A model generated the notes under the pieces. That model ran no database searches and had not been told where the DNA came from. It was given only the letters and a program-made list of their open reading frames with translations. A program made the position numbers and the translations under genes. Shown one piece after another: positions 29,021 to 43,000 of a DNA stretch of 64,000 bases. The stretch's first letter is position 1, and each line of letters begins with the position of its first letter. The stretch comes from Eledone cirrhosa (lineage: Eukaryota > Mollusca > Cephalopoda > Octopoda > Eledonidae). The stretch is taken from the NCBI GenBank assembly GCA_964016885.1, contig OZ024741.1:414734081-414798080 (forward strand). Reading direction: 5' to 3'.

Positions 29021-32000
29021 GGAGATCTACATCACACATACTTTGGTCTTACACTCTACCAAGTATAAGACACCAGGAGACCTACATCACACATACTTTG
29101 ATCTGACACTCTACCGAGTATAACACACCGGGAGACCTACATCACACATATTTTGGTCTGACACTCTACCGAGTATAAGACACCAGGCGACCTACATCAC
29201 ACATACATAGGTTTAACACTCTACCGAGTATAAGACACCAGGAGACCTACATCACACATACATAGGTCTGACACTCTACCGAGTATAAGACACCAGGAGA
29301 ACTACATCACACATACTTTGGTCTGACACTCTACTGAGTATAAGACTCCAGGAGACCTACATCACACGTACTTTGGTCTGACACTCTACCGAGTATAAGA
29401 CACCAGGAGACCTACATCACGCATACTTTGGTCTGACACTCTACCGAGTATAAGACACCAGGAGAACTACATCACACGTACTTTGGTCTGACACTCTACC
29501 GAGTATAAGACACCAGGAGACCTACATCACACGTACTTTGGTCTGACACTCTACCGAGTATAAGACACCAGAAGACCTACATCACACATACTTTGGTCTG
29601 ACACTCTACCGAGTATAAGACACCAGGAGACCTACATCACGCATACTTTGGTCTGACACTCTACCGCGTATAACACACCAGGAGAACTACATCACACATA
29701 CTTTGGCTGACACTCTACCAAGTATAACACACGAGGAGACCTACATCGCACATACTTTGGTCTGACACTCTACCGAGTATAACACACCAGGAGACCTACA
29801 GCACACATACTTTGGTCTCACACTCTACCGAGTATAACACACCAGGAGACCTACATCGCACATACTTTGGTCTGACACTCTACCGATTATAAGACACCAG
29901 GAGACCTACATAAACACATACATAGGTTTAACACACTACTGAGTATAAGACACCAGGAGACCTACATCACACATACATAGGTCTGACACTCTACCGAGTA
30001 TAAGACACCAGGAGACCTACATCACACATACATAGGTCTGACACTCTACCGAGTATAAGACACCAGGAGACCTACATCACACATACATAGGTCTCACACT
30101 CTACCGAGTATAAGACACCAGGAGACCTACATCACACATACTTTGGTCTGACACTCTACCGACTATAAGACACTAGGAGACCTACATCACACGTACTTTG
30201 GTCTGACACTCTACCGAGTATAAGACACCAGGAGACCTACAGCACACATACTTTGATCTGACACTCTACCGAGTATAAGACACCAGGAGACCTACATCAC
30301 ACATACATAGGTTTAACACTCTACCGAGTATAAGACACCAGGACACCTACATCACACATACATAGGTTTAACACTCTACCGGGTATAAGACACCAGGAGA
30401 CCTACATCACACATACTTTGGTCTGACACTCTACCGAGTATAAGAGACCAGGAGACCTACATCACACGTACTTTGGTCTGACACTCTACCGAGTATAAGA
30501 CACCAGGAGACTTACATCACACGTACTTTGGTCTGACACTCTACCGAGTACAAGACACCAGGAGACCTACATCACACGTACTTTGGTCTGACACTCTACC
30601 GAGTATAAGACACCAGGAGACCTACATCACACGTACTTTGGTCTGACACTCTACCGAGTATAAGACACCAGGAGACCTACATCACACGTACTTTGGTCTG
30701 ACACTCTACCGAGTATAAGACACCAGGAGACCTACATCACACATACATAGGTTTAACACTCTACCGAGTATAAGACACCAGGAGACCTACATCACACATA
30801 CATAGGTTTAACACTCTACTGAGTATAAGACACCAGGAGACCTACATCACACATACTTTGGTCTGACACTCTACCGAGTATAAGACACCAGGAGACCTAC
30901 ATCACACATACTTTGGTCTGACACTCTACCGAGTATAAGACACTAGGAGACCTACATCACACATACTTTAGTCTCACACTTTACCGAGTATAAGACACCA
31001 GGAGACCTACATCACACGTACTTTGGTCTGACACTCTACCGAGTATAACACACCAGGAGACCTACATCACACATACTTTGGTCTCACACTCTACCGAGTA
31101 TAAGACACGTGGAGACCTACATCACACATACTTTGGTCTTAAACTCTACCGAGTATAAGACACCAGGAGACCTACATCACACATACTTTGGTCTTACACT
31201 CTACCGAGTATAACACACCGGGAGACCTACAGCACACATACTTTGGTCTCACACTCTACCGAGTATAACACACCAGGAGACCTACATCACACATACTTTG
31301 GTCTGACACTCTACCGAGTATAACACACCAGGAGACCTACAGCACACATACTTTGGTCTCACACTCTACCGAGTATAACACACCAGGAGACCTACATCGC
31401 ACATACTTTGGTCTGACACTCTACCGATTATAAGACACCAGGAGACCTACATAAACACATACATAGGTTTAACACACTACTGAGTATAAGACACCAGGAG
31501 ACCTACATCACACATACATAGGTCTGACACTCTACCGAGTATAAGACACCAGGAGACCTACATCACACATACATAGGTCTGACACTCTACCGAGTATAAG
31601 ACACCAGGAGACCTACATCACACATACTTTGGTCTGACACTCTACCGACTATAAGACACTAGGAGACCTACATCACACGTACTTTGGTCTGACACTCTAC
31701 CGAGTATAAGACACCAGGACACCTACAGCACACATACTTTGGTCTGACACTCTACCGAGTATAAGACACCAGGAGACCTACATCACACGTACTTTGGTCT
31801 GACACTCTACCGAGTATAACACACCAGGAGACCTACATCACACATACATAGATCTGACACTACCGCGTATAAGACACCAGGAGACCTACATCACACGTAC
31901 TTTGGTCTGACACTCTACCCAGTATAAGACACCGGGAGACCTACATCACACGTAATTTGGTCTGACACTCTACCGAGTATAAGACACCAGGAGACCTACA

Positions 32001-33261
32001 TCACACGTACTTTGGTCTGACACTCTACCGAGTATAAGACACCAGGAGACCTACATCACACATACATAGGTTTAACACTCTACCGAGTATAAGACACCGG
32101 GAGACCTACATCACACATACATAGGTTTAACACTCTACTGAGTATAAGACACCAGCAGACCTACATCACACATACTTTGGTCTGACACTCTACCGAGTAT
32201 AAGACACCAGGAGACCTACATCACACGTACTTTGGTCTTACACTCTACCGAGTATAAGACACCGGGAGGCCTACATCACACGTACTTTGGTCTGACACTC
32301 TACCGAATATAACACACCAGGAGACCTACAGCACACGTACTTTGGTCTGACACTCTACCGATTATAAGACACCAGGAGACCTACATCACACATACATAGG
32401 TCTGACACTCTACCGAGTATAAGACACCAGGAGACCTACATCACACGTACTGTGGTCTCACACTCTACCGAGTATAAGACACCAGGAGACCAACATCACA
32501 CGTACTTTGGTCTGACACTCTACCGAGTATAAGACACCAGGAGAACTACATCACACGTACTTTGGTCTGACACTCTACCGAGTATAAGACACCAGGAGAC
32601 CTACATCACACGTACTTTGGTCTGACACTCTACCCAGTATAAGACACCAGGAGACCTACATCACACGTACTTTGGTCTGACACTCTACCGAGTATAAGAC
32701 ACCAGGAGACCTACATCACGCATACTTTGGTCTGACACTCTACCGAGTATAAGACACCAGGAGAACTACATCACACGTACTTTGGTCTGACACTCTACCG
32801 AGTATAAGACACCAGGAGACCTACATCACACGTACTTTGGTCTGACACACTACCGAGTATAACACACCAGGAGACCTACATCACACATACTTTGGTCTGA
32901 CACTCTACCGAGTATAACACACCAGGAGAGCTACATCACACATACTTTGGTCTGACACTCTACCGAGTATAACACACCAGGAGACCTACATCACACATAC
33001 TTTGGTCTGACACTCTACCGAGTATAACACACCAGGAGACCTACAGCACACATACTTTGGTCTCACACTCTACCGAGTATAACACACGAGCAGACCTACA
33101 TCGCACATACTTTGGTCTGACACTCTACCGAGTATAACACACCAGGAGACCTACATCACACATACTTTGGTCTGACACTCTACCGAGTATAACACACCAG
33201 GAGACCTACATCGCACATACTTTGGTCTGACACTCTACCGATTATAAGACACCAGGAGACC
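29021..33261 (+). repeat. Mosaic satellite stretch, 56-bp marker at 29907, 31448 and 33262
   Basis: Three 56-bp marker monomers lie close together: 1541 bp, then 1814 bp apart. The intervals are 28 and 33 monomers after indel correction. Other length variants are a 54-bp monomer (TTTGGCTGAC, about 29705) and a 53-bp GACACTACCGCG monomer (about 31858). CCGGGTATAAG, GGAGACTTAC and GGACACC resemble V1 near 18.1 kb. No simple tandem unit is evident; it looks like short pieces of U and V joined. Confidence 0.55.
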
Positions 33262-36200
33262 TACATAAACACATACATAGGTTTAACACACTACTGAGTA
33301 TAAGACACCAGGAGACCTACATCACACATACATAGGTCTGACACTCTACCGAGTATAAGACACCAGGAGACCTACATCACACACACATAGGTCTGACACT
33401 CTACCGAGTATAAGACACCAGGAGACCTACATCACACGTACTTTGGTCTCACACTCTACCGAGTATAAGACACCAGGAGACCTACATCACACATACTTTG
33501 GTCTGACACTCTACCGAGTATAAGACACCAGGAGACCTACATCACACGTACTTTGGTCTGACACTCTACCGAGTATAACACACCAGGAGACCTACATCAC
33601 ACATACATAGATCTGACACTACCGCGTATAAGACACCAGGAGACCTACATCACACGTACTTTGGTCTGACACTCTACCGAGTATAAGACACCAGGAGACC
33701 TACATCACACGTAATTTGGTCTGACACTCTACCGAGTATAAGACACCAGGAGACCTACATCACACGTACTTTGGTCTGACACTCTACCGAGTATAAGACA
33801 CCAGGAGACCTACATCACACATACATAGGTTTAACACTCTACCGAGTATAAGACACCAGGAGACCTACATCACACATACATAGGTTTAACACTCTACTGA
33901 GTATAAGACACCAGCAGACCTACATCACACATACTTTGGTCTGACACTCTACCGAGTATAAGACACCAGGAGACCTACATCACACGTACTTTGGTCTTAC
34001 ACTCTACCGAGTATAAGACACCAGGAGGCCTACATCACACGTACTTTGGTCTGACACTCTACCGAATATAACACACCAGGAGACCTACATCACACGTACT
34101 TTGGTCTGACACTCTACCGAGTATAAGACACCAGGAGACCTACAGCACACATACTTTGATCTGACACTCTACCGAGTATAAGACACCAGGAGACCTACAT
34201 CACACGTACTTTGGTCTGACACTCTACCGAGTATAACACACCAGGAGACCGACATCACACATACATAGATCTGACACTACCGCGTATAAGACACCAGGAG
34301 ACCTACATCACACGTACTTTGGTCTGACACTCTACCGAGTATAAGACACCAGGAGACCTACATCACACGTACTTTGGTCTGACACTCTACCCAGTATAAG
34401 ACACCGGGAGACCTACATCACACGTACTTTGGTCTGACACTCTACCGAGTATAAGACACCAGGAGACCTACATCACACGTACTTTGGTCTGACACTCTAC
34501 CCAGTATAAGACACCGGGAGACCTACATCACACATACTTTTGTCTGACACTCTACCGAGTATAAGACACCAGGAGACCTACATCACACGTACTTTGGTCT
34601 GACACTCTACCGAGTATAAGACACCAGGAGACCTACATCACACGTACTTTGGTCTGACACTCTACCGAGTATAACACACCAGGAGACCTACATCACACAT
34701 ACTTTGGTCTCACACTCTACCAAGTATAACACACCAGGAGACCTACAGCACACATACTTTGGTCTGACACTCTACCAAGTATAAGACACCAGGAGACCTA
34801 CATCACACATACTTTGGTCTGACACTCTACCGAGTATAACACACCAGGAGCCTACATCACACATACATAGGTCTGACACTCTACCGAGTATAAGACACCA
34901 GGAGACCTACATCACACATACATAGGTCTGACACTCCACCGAGTATAAGACACCAGGAGACCTACATCACACGTACTGTGGTCTCACACTCTACCGAGTA
35001 TAAGACACCAGGAGACCAACATCACACGTACTTTGGTCTGACACTCTACCGAGTATAAGACACCAGGAGACCTACATCACACGTACTTTGGTCTGACACT
35101 CTACCGAGTATAAGACACCAGGAGACCTACATCACACGTACTTTGGTCTGACACTCTACCCAGTATAAGACACCAGCAGACCTACATCACACGTACTTTG
35201 GTCTGACACTCTACCGAGTATAAGACACCAGGAGACCTACATCACGCATACTTTGGTCTGACACTTTACCGAGTATAAGACACCAGGAGAACTACATCAC
35301 ACGTACTTTGGTCTGACACTCTACCGAGTATAAGACACCAGGAGACCTACATCACACGTACTTTGGTCTGACACACTACCGAGTATAGCACACCAGGAGA
35401 CCTACATCACACATACTTTGGTCTGACACTCTACCGAGTATAACACACCAGGAGACCTACATCACACATACTTTGGTCTGACTCTCTACCGAGTATAACA
35501 CACCAGGAGACCTACATCACACATACTTTGGTCTGACACTCTACCGAGTATAACACACCAGGAGACCTACAGCACACATACTTTGGTCTCACACTCTACC
35601 GAGTATAACACACGAGGAGACCTACATCACACATACTTTGGTCTGACACTCTACCGAGAATAACACACCAGGAGACCTACATCACACATACTTTGGTCTG
35701 ACACTCTACCGAGTATAACACACCAGGAGACCTACATCGCACATACTTTGGTCTGACACTCTACCGACTATAAGACACTAGGAGACCTACATCACACGTA
35801 CTTTGGTCTGACACTCTACCGAGTATAAGACACCAGGAGACCTACAGCACACATACTTTGATCTGACACTCTACCGAGTATAAGACACCGGGAGACCTAC
35901 ATCACACGTACTTTGGTCTGACACTCTACCGAGTATAACACACCAGGAGACCTACATCACACATACATAGATCTGACACTCTACCGCGTATAAGACACCA
36001 GGAGACCTACATCACACGTACTTTGGTCTGACACTCTACCGAGTATAAGACACCAGCAGATCTACATCACACGTACTTTGGTCTGACACTCTACCCAGTA
36101 TAAGACACCGGGAGACCTACATCACACGTAATTTGGTCTGACACTCTACCGAGTATAAGACACCAGGAGACCTACATCACACGTACTTTGGTCTGACACT

Positions 36201-37480
36201 CTACCGAGTATAAGACACCAGGAGACCTACATCACACATACATAGGTTTAACACTCTACCGAGTATAAGACACCAGGAGACCTACATCACACATACATAG
36301 GTTTAACACTCTACTGAGTATAAGACACCAGGAGACCTACATCACACATACTTTGGTCTGACACTCTACCGAGTATAAGACACCAGAAGGCCTACATCAC
36401 ACGTACTTTGGTCTTACACTCTACCGAGTATAAGACACCAGGAGGCCTACATCACACGTACTTTGGTCTGACACTCTACCGAATATAAGACACCAGGAGA
36501 CCTACATCACACGTACTTTGGTCTGACACTCTACCGAGTATAAGACACCAGGAGACCTACATCACACGTACTTTGGTCTGACACTCTACCGAATATAAGA
36601 CACCAGGAGACCTACATCACACATACTTTGGTCATACACTCTACCGAGTATAAGACACCAGGAGACCTACATCACACATACTTTAGTCTTACACTCTACC
36701 AAGTATAAGACACCAGGAGACCTACATCACACATACTTTGGTCTGACACTCTACCGAGTATAAGACACCAGGAGACCTACATCACACATACTTTGGTCTT
36801 ACACTCTACCGAGTATAAGACAGCAGGAGAACTACATCACACATACTTTGGTCTTACACTCTACCAAGTATAAGACACCAGGAGACCTACATCACACATA
36901 TTTTGGTCTTACACTCTACCAAGTATAAGACACCAGGAGACCTACATCACACATACTTTGATCTGACACTCTACCGAGTATAAGACACCGGGAGACCTAC
37001 ATCACACATATTTTGGTCTGACACTCTACCGAGTATAAGACACCAGGAGACCTACATCACACATACATAGGTTTAACACTCTACCGAGTATAAGACACCA
37101 GGAGACCAACATCACACATACATAGGTCTGACACTCTACCGAGTATAAGACACCAGGAGACCTACATCACACATACATTGGTCTTACACTCTACCGAGTA
37201 TAAGACACCAGGAGACCTACATCACACATACTTTGGTCTTACACTCTACCAAGTATAAGACACCAGGAGACCTACATCACACATACTTTGGTCTGACACT
37301 CTACCGAGTATAAGACACCAGGAGACCTACATCACACATACTTTGGTCTTACACTCTACCGAGTATAAGACACCAGGAGAACTACATCACACATACTTTG
37401 GTCTTACACTCTACCAAGTATAAGACACCAGGAGACCTACATCACACGTACTTTGGTCTGACACTCTACCGAGTATAAGA
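33262..37480 (+). repeat. Mosaic satellite stretch, end of domain A
   Basis: It begins with the last 56-bp marker monomer in the window. Two 53-bp GACACTACCGCG monomers (about 33616 and 34276) lie 12 monomers apart, indicating a local duplication. A 54-bp monomer with AGGAGCCTAC is at about 34850. A U-like series with GTACTGTGG (about 34971) follows, then a series from 35.9 to 37.4 kb with the W marker order but without the W 2-bp deletion, and CATTGGTCTTAC at about 37176. Private changes include GTCATACAC (about 36632) and GACAGCAGG (about 36822). Confidence 0.55.
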
Positions 37481-38130
37481 CACCAAGAGACCTACATCAC
37501 ACATACTTTGGTCTTACACTCTACCAAGTATAAGACACGAGGAGACCTACATCACACATACTTTGGTCTGACACTCTACCGAGTATAAGACACCAGGAGA
37601 CCTACATCACACATACATAGCTCTGACACTCTACGGAGTATAAGACACCAGGAGACCTACATCACACATACTTTGGTCTGACACTCTACCGAGTTGAAGA
37701 CAGCAGGAGACCTACATCACACGTACTTTGGTCTGACACTCTACCGAGTATAAGACACCAGGAGACTTACATAACACGTACTTTGGTCTGACACTCTACT
37801 AAGTATAAGACACCAGGAGACCTACATCACATGTACTTTGGTTTGAAACTCTACCGAGTATAAGACACCAGGAGACCTACATCACACGTACTTTGGTCTT
37901 ACACTCTACCGAGTATAAGACACCAGGAGACCTACATCACACATACATAGGTCTGACACTCTACCGAGTATAAGACACCAGGAGACCTACATCACACATA
38001 CATAGGTTTAACACTCTACCGAGTATATGACACCAGGAGACCTACATCACACATACATAGGTTTAACACTCTACTGAGTATAAGACACCAGGAGACCTAC
38101 ATCACACATACTTTGGTCTGACACTCTACC
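37481..38130 (+). repeat. Module P0 (partial P)
   Basis: This holds only the M2-containing part of P: CCAAG with CACGAGG, CATAGCTCTG with CTACGGAG (37616), GAGTTGAAGACAGC, GGAGACTTACATAAC, CATGTACTTTGGTTTGAAAC, and the CATAGGTTTAAC doublet. The same order recurs in P1 to P5. It is the earliest appearance of the P signature and marks the A-to-B transition. Confidence 0.7.
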
Positions 38131-40800
38131 GAGTATAAGACACCAGGAGACCTACAGCACACATACTTTGGTATGACACTCTACCGAGTATAAGACACCA
38201 GGAGACCTACATCACACGTACATTGGTCTGACACTCTACCGTGTATAAGACACCAGGAGACCTACATCACACATGCTTTGGTCTTACACTCTACCGAGTA
38301 TAAGACACCTGGAGACCTACATCACACATACATAGGTTTAACACTCTACCGAGTATAAGACACCAGGAGACCTACATCACACATACTTTGGTCTTACACT
38401 CTACAGAGTATAAGACACCAGGAGACTTACATCACACATACTTTGGTCTTACACGCTACAGAGTATAAGACACCAGGAGAGCTACATCACACGTATTTTG
38501 GTCTGACACTCTACCGTGTAAAAGACACCAGGAGACCTACATCACACATACTTTGGTCTTACACTCTACCGAGTATAAGACACCAGGAGACCTACATCAC
38601 ACGTACTTTGGTCTGACACTCTACCGAGTATAAGACACCAGGAGACCTACATCACACATACTTTGGTCTGACACTCTACCGAGTATAAGACACCAGGAGA
38701 CCTACATCACACATACTTTGGTCTTACACTCTACCGAGTATAAGACACCAGGAGACCTACATCACACGTACTTTGGTCTGACACTCTACCGAGTATAAGA
38801 CACCAGGAGACCTACATCACACATACTTTGGTCTGACACTCTACCGAGTATAAGACACCAGGAGACCTACATCACACATACATAGGTTTAACACTCTACC
38901 GAGGATAAGACACCAGGAGACCTACATCACACATACTTTGGTCTTACACTCTACAGAGTATAAGACACCAGTAGACCTACATCACACATACTTTGGTCTT
39001 ACACGCTACAGAGTATAAGACACCAGGAGACCTACATCACACATACTTTGGTCTGACACTCTACCGAGTATAAGACACCAGGAGACCTACATCACACGGA
39101 CTTTGGTCTCACACTCTACCGAGTATAAGACATCAGGAGACCTACATCACACATACTTTGGTCTTACACTCTACCGAGTATAAGACACCAGGAGACCTAC
39201 ATCACACGTACTTTGGTCTCACACTCTACCGAGTATAAGACACCAGGAGACCTACATCACACGTACTTTGGTCTGACACTCTACCGAGTATAAGACACCA
39301 GGAGACCTACATCACACATACATAGGTCTGACACTCTACCGAGTATAAGACACCAGGAGACCTACATCACACATACATAGGTTTAACACTCTACCGAGTA
39401 TAAGACACCAGGAGACCTACATCACACATACATAGGTTTAACACTCTACTGAGTATAAGACACCAGGAGACCTACATCACACATACTTTGGTCTGACACT
39501 CTACCGAGTATAAGACACCGGGAGACCTACATTACACATACTTTGGTCTGACACTCTACCGGGTATAAGACACCAGGAGACCTACATCACACATAATTTG
39601 GTCTGACACTCTACCGAGTATAAGACACCAGGAGACCTACATCACACGTACTTTGGTCTGACACTCTACCGAGTATAAGACACCAGGAGACGTACATCAC
39701 ACGTACTTTGGTCTGACACTCTACCGAGTATAAGACACCAGGAGACGTACATCACACATACTTTGGTCTGACACTCTACCGAGTATAAGACACCAGGAGA
39801 CCTACATCACACGTACTTTGGTCTGACACTCTACCGAATATAAGACACCAGGAGACCTACATCACACATACTTTGGTCTGACACTCTACCGAGTATAAGA
39901 CACCAGGAGACCTACATCACACGTACTTTGGTCTCACACTCTACCGAGTATAAGACACCGGGAGACCTACATCACACGTACTTTGGTCTCACACTCTACT
40001 GAGTATAAGACACCAGGAGACCTACAGCACACATACTTTGGTATGACACTCTACCGAGTATAAGACACCAGGAGACCTACATCATACGTACATTGGTCTG
40101 ACACTCGACCGAGTATAAGACACCAGGAGACCTACAGCACACATACTTTGGTCTGACACTCTACCGAGTATAAGACACCAGGAGACCTACATCACACATA
40201 CTTTGGTCTTACACTCTACCGAGTATAAGACACCTGGAGACCTACATCACACATACATAGGTTTAACACTCTACCGAGTATAAGACACCAGGAGACCTAC
40301 ATCACACATACTTTGGTCTTACACTCTACAGAGTATAAGACACCAGGAGACTTACATCACACATACTTTGGTCTTTCACGATACAGAGTATAAGACACCA
40401 GGAGACCTACATCACACATACTTTGGTCTGACACTCTACCGAGTATAAGACACCAGGAGACCTACATCACACGTACTTTGGTCTGACACTCTACCGAGTA
40501 TAAGACACCAGGAGACCTACATCACACATACTTTGGTCTTACACTCTACCGAGTATAAGACACCAGGAGACCTACATCACACGTACTTTGGTCTGACACT
40601 CTACCGAGTATAAGACAACAGGAGACCTACATCACACATACTTAGGTCTGACACTCTACCGAGTATAAGACACCAGGTGACCTACATCACACATACTTTG
40701 GTCTTACACTCTACCGAGTATAACACACCAGGAGACCTACATCACACGTACTTTGGTCTGACACTCTACCGAGTATAAGACACCAGGAGACCTACATCAC
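38131..40800 (+). repeat. Module Q1
   Basis: Markers are ACAGCACACATAC with GTATGACAC, ACATTGG, CACATGCTTTGG, CACCTGG, ACGCTACAGAG (about 38453 and 39003), ACACGGACTTTGG (about 39091), GACATCAGG, GGAGACGTAC pairs, and CTTTCACGATACAGAG (40375). The last recurs at 56381, 16006 bp later (291 monomers plus one net base), which ties Q1 to Q3. Q2 lacks this right-hand half. Confidence 0.7.
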
Positions 40801-43000
40801 ACATACATAGGTGTGACACTCTACCGAGTATAAGACACCAGGAGACCTACATCACACATACATTGGTCTTACACTCTACCGAGTATAAGACACCAGGAGA
40901 CCTACATCACACATACTTTGGTCTTACACTCTACCAAGTATAAGACACCAGGAGACCTACATCACACATACTTTGGTCTGACACTCTACCGAGTATAAGA
41001 CACCAGGAGAGCTACATCACACATACTTTGGTCTTACACTCTACCGAGTATAAGACACCAGGAGAACTACATCACACATACTTTGGTCTTACACTCTACC
41101 AAGTATAAGACACCAGGAGATCTACATCACACATACTTTGGTCTTACACTCTACCAAGTATAAGACACCAGGAGACCTACATCACACATACTTTGATCTG
41201 ACACTCTACCGAGTATAAGACACCGGGAGACCTACATCACACATATTTTGGTCTGACACTCTACCGAGTATAAGACACCAGGCGACCTACATCACACATA
41301 CATAGGTTTAACACTCTACCGAGTATAAGACACCAGGAGACCTACATCACACGCACTTTGGTCTCACACTCTACCGAGTATAAGACACCAGGAGACCTAC
41401 ATCACACATACTTTGGTCTTACACTCTACCGAGTATAAGACACCGGGAGACCTACATCACACGTACTTTGGTCTGACACTCTACTGAGTATAAGACACCA
41501 GGAGACCTACATCACCCGTACTTTGGTCTGACACTCTACCGAGTATAAGACACCAGGAGACCTACATCACACATAATTTGGCCTTACACTCTACCGAGTA
41601 TAAGACACCAGCAGACCTATATCACACATACTTTGGCCTTACACTCTACCGAGTATAAGACACCAGCAGACCTACATCACACATAGTTTGGTCTGACACT
41701 CTACCGAGTATAAGACACCAGAAGACCTACATCACACGTACTTTGGTCTGACACTCTACCGAGTATAAGACACCAGCAGACCTACATCACACATACTTTG
41801 GCCTTACACTCTACCGAGTATAAGACACCAGGAGACCTACATCACACATACTTTGGTCTTACACTCTACCGAGTATAAGACACCAGGAGACCTACATCAC
41901 ACGTACTTTGGTCTGACACTCTACCGAGTATAAGACACCAGGAGACCTACATCACACATACTTTGGTCTTACACTCTACCAAGTATAAGACACGAGGAGA
42001 CCTACATCACACATACTTTGGTCTGACACTCTACCGAGTATAAGACACCAGGAGACCTACATCACACATACATAGCTCTGACACTCTACGGAGTATAAGA
42101 CACCAGGAGACCTACATCACACATACTTTGGTCTGACACTCTACCGAGTTGAAGACAGCAGGAGACCTACATCACACGTACTTTGGTCTGACACTCTACC
42201 GAGTATAAGACACCAGGAGACTTACATAACACGTACTTTGGTCTGACACTCTACCAAGTATAAGACACCAGGAGACCTACATCACATGTACTTTGGTTTG
42301 AAACTCTACCGAGTATAAGACACCAGGAGACCTACATCACACGTACTTTGGTCTTACACTCTACCGAGTATAAGACACCAGGAGACCTACATCACACATA
42401 CATAGGTCTGACACTCTACCGAGTATAAGACACCAGGAGACCTACATCACACATACATAGGTTTAACACTCTACCGAGTATAAGACACCAGGAGACCTAC
42501 ATCACACATACATAGGTTTAACACTCTACTGAGTATAAGACACCAGGAGACCTACATCACACATACTTTGGTCTGACACTCTACCGAGTATAAGACACCA
42601 GGAGACCTGCATCACACATACTTTGGTCTGACACTCTACCGGGTATAAGACACCAGGAGACCTACATCACACATACTTAGGTCTTACACTCTACCGAGTA
42701 TAACACACCAGGAGACCTACATCACACGTACTTTGGTCTGACACTCTACCGAGTATAAGACACCAGGAGACCTACATCACACATATTTTGGTCTTACACT
42801 CTACCAAGTATAAGACACCAGGAGACCTACATCACACATACTTTGATCTGACACTCTACCGAGTATAAGACACCGGGAGACCTACATCACACATATTTTG
42901 GTCTGACACTCTACCGAGTATAAGACACCAGGAGACCTACATCACACATACATAGGTTTAACACTCTACCGAGTATAAGACACCAGGAGACCTACATCAC
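40801..43000 (+). repeat. Module P1 (40 monomers)
   Basis: The marker CATTGGTCTTAC at 40861 recurs at 43061, and CATAGCTCTG at 42071 recurs at 44271, both at an offset of 2200 bp. Internal order: GGAGATCTAC, TTTGATCTG, CCGGG, TATTTTGG, GGCGACC, CACGCAC with GTCTCAC, CATCACCCGTAC, ATAATTTGGCC, CCAGCAG run, CACGAGG, CATAGCTCTG, GAGTTGAAGAC. From 42071 to about 42660 only one substitution against P2 is visible (GAGTATAAG here, GAGGATAAG in P2). Confidence 0.78.

Larger units (their letters stand above)
1..37480 (+). repeat. Array domain A (56-bp marker monomer present)
   Basis: This domain is defined by a 56-bp marker monomer with TACATAAACACATAC in place of TACATCACACATAC. It starts at 2251, 6596, 8796, 10941, 14734, 16164, 19519, 22873 (variant TACATTAAC), 25786, 29907, 31448 and 33262, and is not seen later. 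Other recurrent markers are ATAGATCTG with CCGCG, GTACTGTGG, CCCAG with CCGGG, CGCACATAC, and AACACACC (C at position 19). AACACACC monomers are far denser here than in domain B. The right edge is soft: material from 35.7 to 37.48 kb is still A-like, while CACCAAGAG and CATAGCTCTG monomers begin at about 37.48 kb. Confidence 0.8.
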
